NCBI GenBank assembly: GCA_031549165.1
Contig: JAVBQE010000098.1
Span: 1-6,688 of the forward strand
Origin: Parelusimicrobium sp031549165
GTDB taxonomy: Bacteria > Elusimicrobiota > Elusimicrobia > Elusimicrobiales > Elusimicrobiaceae
Direction of reading: 5' to 3'
DNA: 6,688 bases
Positions 5,536-6,688 of this stretch are shown here, piece after piece. The position numbers and the translations under genes are program-made. The notes below the pieces were generated by a model. That model was not told the DNA's origin. It was given only the letters and a program-made list of their open reading frames with translations, and made no database searches. Positions within the stretch are counted from its first letter, which is position 1. The number at the start of each line of letters is the position of its first letter.

Positions 5536-6186
5536 ATGAAAAAAACAGTATTAATGTTGACAACCGCAGCAGTAGTATTAGCCGCATGCGCAACACCGGG
5601 TAAGAACACCGCCATCGGCGCGGGCGCAGGCGCAGCAGTAGGCGCGGGCGCAGGCGCTATCATCGCTAAAACCACGGGTGGCAAAGCCGGCCAGGGCGCA
5701 GTTTGGGGCGCGGCCGCAGGCGTACTTTTGGGCGGCGTAGTGGGCAATTATTTTGACAAACAAGCCCAGGACTTAGCCAAAGTAGCCGACGTTAAAAAAA
5801 CAGCTAACGGCCTTGAAATCACCATGAAAAACGACATTCTTTTCGCCACCGGCAGCTCAGTGCTTTCCGCTGAGGCAAAAAAGAACATCGCAGACATGTC
5901 CAAAGTGCTCAAGAAATATCCTTACAACATCATCGTTGTAGAAGGTTATACCGACAGCACCGGCTCGGTAGCGTCCAACCTCTCTTTATCACAGAAAAGA
6001 GCCGCCGCCGTGCAGCAGGAAATGCTTAACAACAATGTACAGACCTACAGCTTAACATCCGTAGGTTACGGCGTTAGCAACCCCATTGCCGACAACAACA
6101 CCGAAGCCGGCAGACAGGCCAACAGAAGAGTTAACCTCAACATCACTGCCAACAAAGAACTTGTTGAAGCAAACTATAAAGGTTAA
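5536..6186 (+). CDS. OmpA-family outer-membrane lipoprotein with glycine-zipper region
   Basis: This 216-residue envelope protein probably tethers the outer membrane to peptidoglycan. A lipoprotein signal ends in the lipobox LAAC with Cys18. Ala at +2 carries no inner-membrane retention signal, so the outer membrane is expected. Residues about 26-72 are a Gly/Ala-rich glycine-zipper segment (AIGAGAGAAVGAGAGAII, then GAAAGVLLGGVVG). The OmpA-like C-terminal domain runs from about 92 to 203: DILFATGSSVL (100-110), VEGYTDSTGS (135-144) with Asp140, LSQKRAAAV (151-159) with Arg155, and NNTEAGRQANRRVNL (187-201). Asp140 and Arg155 match the pair that binds diaminopimelate. The order resembles YiaD-type lipoproteins; Pal lacks the glycine zipper. 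AAGGAG lies 9 bases before the ATG. Codon use is GC-rich and even, suggesting high expression. It stands alone, with the giant palindrome upstream and a strong terminator downstream. No convincing promoter was found in the 68 bases between palindrome and ATG. Confidence 0.95.
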   Translation: MKKTVLMLTTAAVVLAACATPGKNTAIGAGAGAAVGAGAGAIIAKTTGGKAGQGAVWGAAAGVLLGGVVGNYFDKQAQDLAKVADVKKTANGLEITMKNDILFATGSSVLSAEAKKNIADMSKVLKKYPYNIIVVEGYTDSTGSVASNLSLSQKRAAAVQQEMLNNNVQTYSLTSVGYGVSNPIADNNTEAGRQANRRVNLNITANKELVEANYKG

Positions 6187-6208
6187 GTCTTTTTGCACTA
6201 TTCAGTTT

Positions 6209-6236
6209 AAGCCCCGCTTGCGCGGGGCTTTTTTTA
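6209..6236 (+). terminator. Rho-independent terminator of the OmpA-like lipoprotein gene
   Basis: A perfect 9-bp stem (AAGCCCCGC 6209-6217 / GCGGGGCTT 6222-6230) with a TTGC loop is followed by a run of seven T (6229-6235). It starts 22 bases after the stop codon. Confidence 0.95.
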
Positions 6237-6240
6237 TTAT

Positions 6241-6438
6241 GGAGGACGGAGTACTCATGATGGCGGGCTGCTCCGCGCCCGCGTGGTTGGCTCTTCGGCT
6301 TTTGGCCGAATTTGCATTTTTCCTCAGACTGGCGCACACGAGTGCGCCGACGCTGAGGAGAAAATGCAAATTTGGCACAAAATCCTGTGAGCCGCACTTA
6401 CTTCGTTTCGTGCGGTGCTTCGCTCTGCTCGCACATCC
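6241..6438 (+). repeat. Three-hairpin dispersed repeat, copy 2
   Basis: It starts just after the lipoprotein terminator. Its outer blocks match copy 1 (minus strand): GGAGGACGGAGTACT at the start, GGCTCTTC before the main stem, and ACTTCGTTTCG with TGCGGTGCTTCGCT near the end. There is a 5' hairpin GCGGGC/GCCCGC (6263-6268/6277-6282). The central hairpin is closed by GGCTC 6289-6293 / GAGCC 6389-6393, with arms 6300-6327 and 6353-6382, one bulged G at 6360, an internal loop ACT/GACG, a 7-bp helix 6331-6337/6342-6348 and a 4-nt loop ACGA. The 3' hairpin is CCGCAC/GTGCGG (6392-6415). Helices differ in sequence from copy 1 but keep pairing. No gene is present; the ORFs overlapping this stretch are repeat by-products. 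Confidence 0.85.
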
Positions 6439-6463
6439 TTTAACGGCATAGGCGTATTTAATT

Positions 6464-6472
6464 TGATATAAT
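6464..6472 (+). promoter_or_regulatory. Extended -10 promoter facing the right end of the window
   Basis: TGATATAAT is a perfect TATAAT (6467-6472) with the extended TGn element; no convincing -35 is visible. Transcription would begin near 6479, immediately before a strong hairpin. It drives either a very short RNA or a gene beyond the window with a long structured leader. Confidence 0.55.
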
Positions 6473-6480
6473 ATTTATAG

Positions 6481-6519
6481 AAGAGCGTTTTGGCGCCCGT
6501 TGTGTGCCAGAACGCTTTT
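6481..6519 (+). terminator. Strong hairpin with T run right after a promoter
   Basis: AGCGTTTTGGC (6484-6494) pairs with GCCAGAACGCT (6506-6516), with one G-T wobble inside, around an 11-nt loop, and is followed by TTTT (6516-6519). The stem can extend outward by A-T pairs. Coming within a few bases of the expected transcription start, it could be a small-RNA terminator, an early attenuator or the 5' hairpin of a leader. Confidence 0.5.
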
Positions 6520-6543
6520 AATAGTTAATCTTAATAAAGTTAT

Positions 6544-6688
6544 GCGCACGCAAAGCGTGCGTCCGTAAGGATTCAAGGATTTTGTGTTATTTTCAATTTT
6601 CTCCCGAACGCCGCGTACTAAGAGCACGAGGAGCGAAGCGACGACTCGTACGCAACGTGAGGGAAAAATTGAAAATAACGCAAAAGCC
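6544..6688. repeat. Third folded repeat, divergent and cut by the window end
   Basis: A small hairpin CGCACGC/GCGTGCG (6545-6551/6555-6561) precedes a long inverted repeat whose arms are 6577-6605 and 6661-6688 (29 and 28 nt, two mismatches, one bulged C at 6601). The right arm reaches the last base of the window, so the far flank is not seen. The order (small hairpin, long hairpin starting with a TTTTG block, one-base bulge next to a TTTT run) is that of copies 1 and 2. The stem sequence and the larger apex, which contains GCGTAC/GTACGC and GAGCGAAGCGACG, differ. It is a probable distant member of the same family. Confidence 0.65.

Noticed and set aside
6086..6451. Plus-strand frame of 121 codons, and a minus-strand frame at 6143-6397
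   Set aside because: Both run from the lipoprotein gene across its terminator into repeat copy 2; no ribosome binding site and no protein-like composition.

Overview
The window looks like a chromosomal segment from a Gram-negative, probably anaerobic bacterium. The Gram-negative evidence is an outer-membrane-type lipoprotein with an OmpA peptidoglycan-binding domain and several genes with secretion signals. The anaerobe evidence is a ferrous-iron transporter (FeoB with a fused FeoA domain) next to a small clostridial-type 2[4Fe-4S] ferredoxin. A gut-type lineage such as Elusimicrobiota is a guess from overall style, not something the sequence proves. Coding sequence mixes A/T-rich and GCG/GGC-rich codons, and the intergenic regions hold unusually large, GC-rich folded repeats.

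Layout. Bases 1-1411 (+) are the end of an operon: the last two membrane helices of an unidentified protein, then after a 1-nt gap a 413-residue FAD-dependent oxidoreductase. Bases 1429-1624 are a folded repeat between convergent genes. On the minus strand, read right to left, come a broken proline-rich secreted-protein gene (5213-4983) with its terminator, a frameshifted secreted protein of unknown function (4856-3919) with promoter and terminator, a ferredoxin (3831-3658) and feoB (3566-1626). Bases 5303-5467 form a 165-nt palindrome with two perfect arm segments. It lies in the divergent region before the plus-strand OmpA-like lipoprotein (5536-6186), which ends in a strong terminator. The rest (6241-6688) holds a second copy of the folded repeat, a short promoter-plus-hairpin unit, and a third, divergent repeat cut by the window end.

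How it fits together. Ferredoxin and feoB probably form an iron-linked group, with a hairpin and a palindromic candidate operator between them. The OmpA-like lipoprotein is a stand-alone, probably highly expressed envelope gene. The two minus-strand secreted-protein genes both lose their reading frame at or just after the signal peptide.

The most unusual content is the repeat family. Two copies about 4.6 kb apart share flanks and architecture (small hairpin, long central hairpin, small hairpin) with helix-preserving substitutions. The central core of one copy is inverted relative to its flanks compared with the other.
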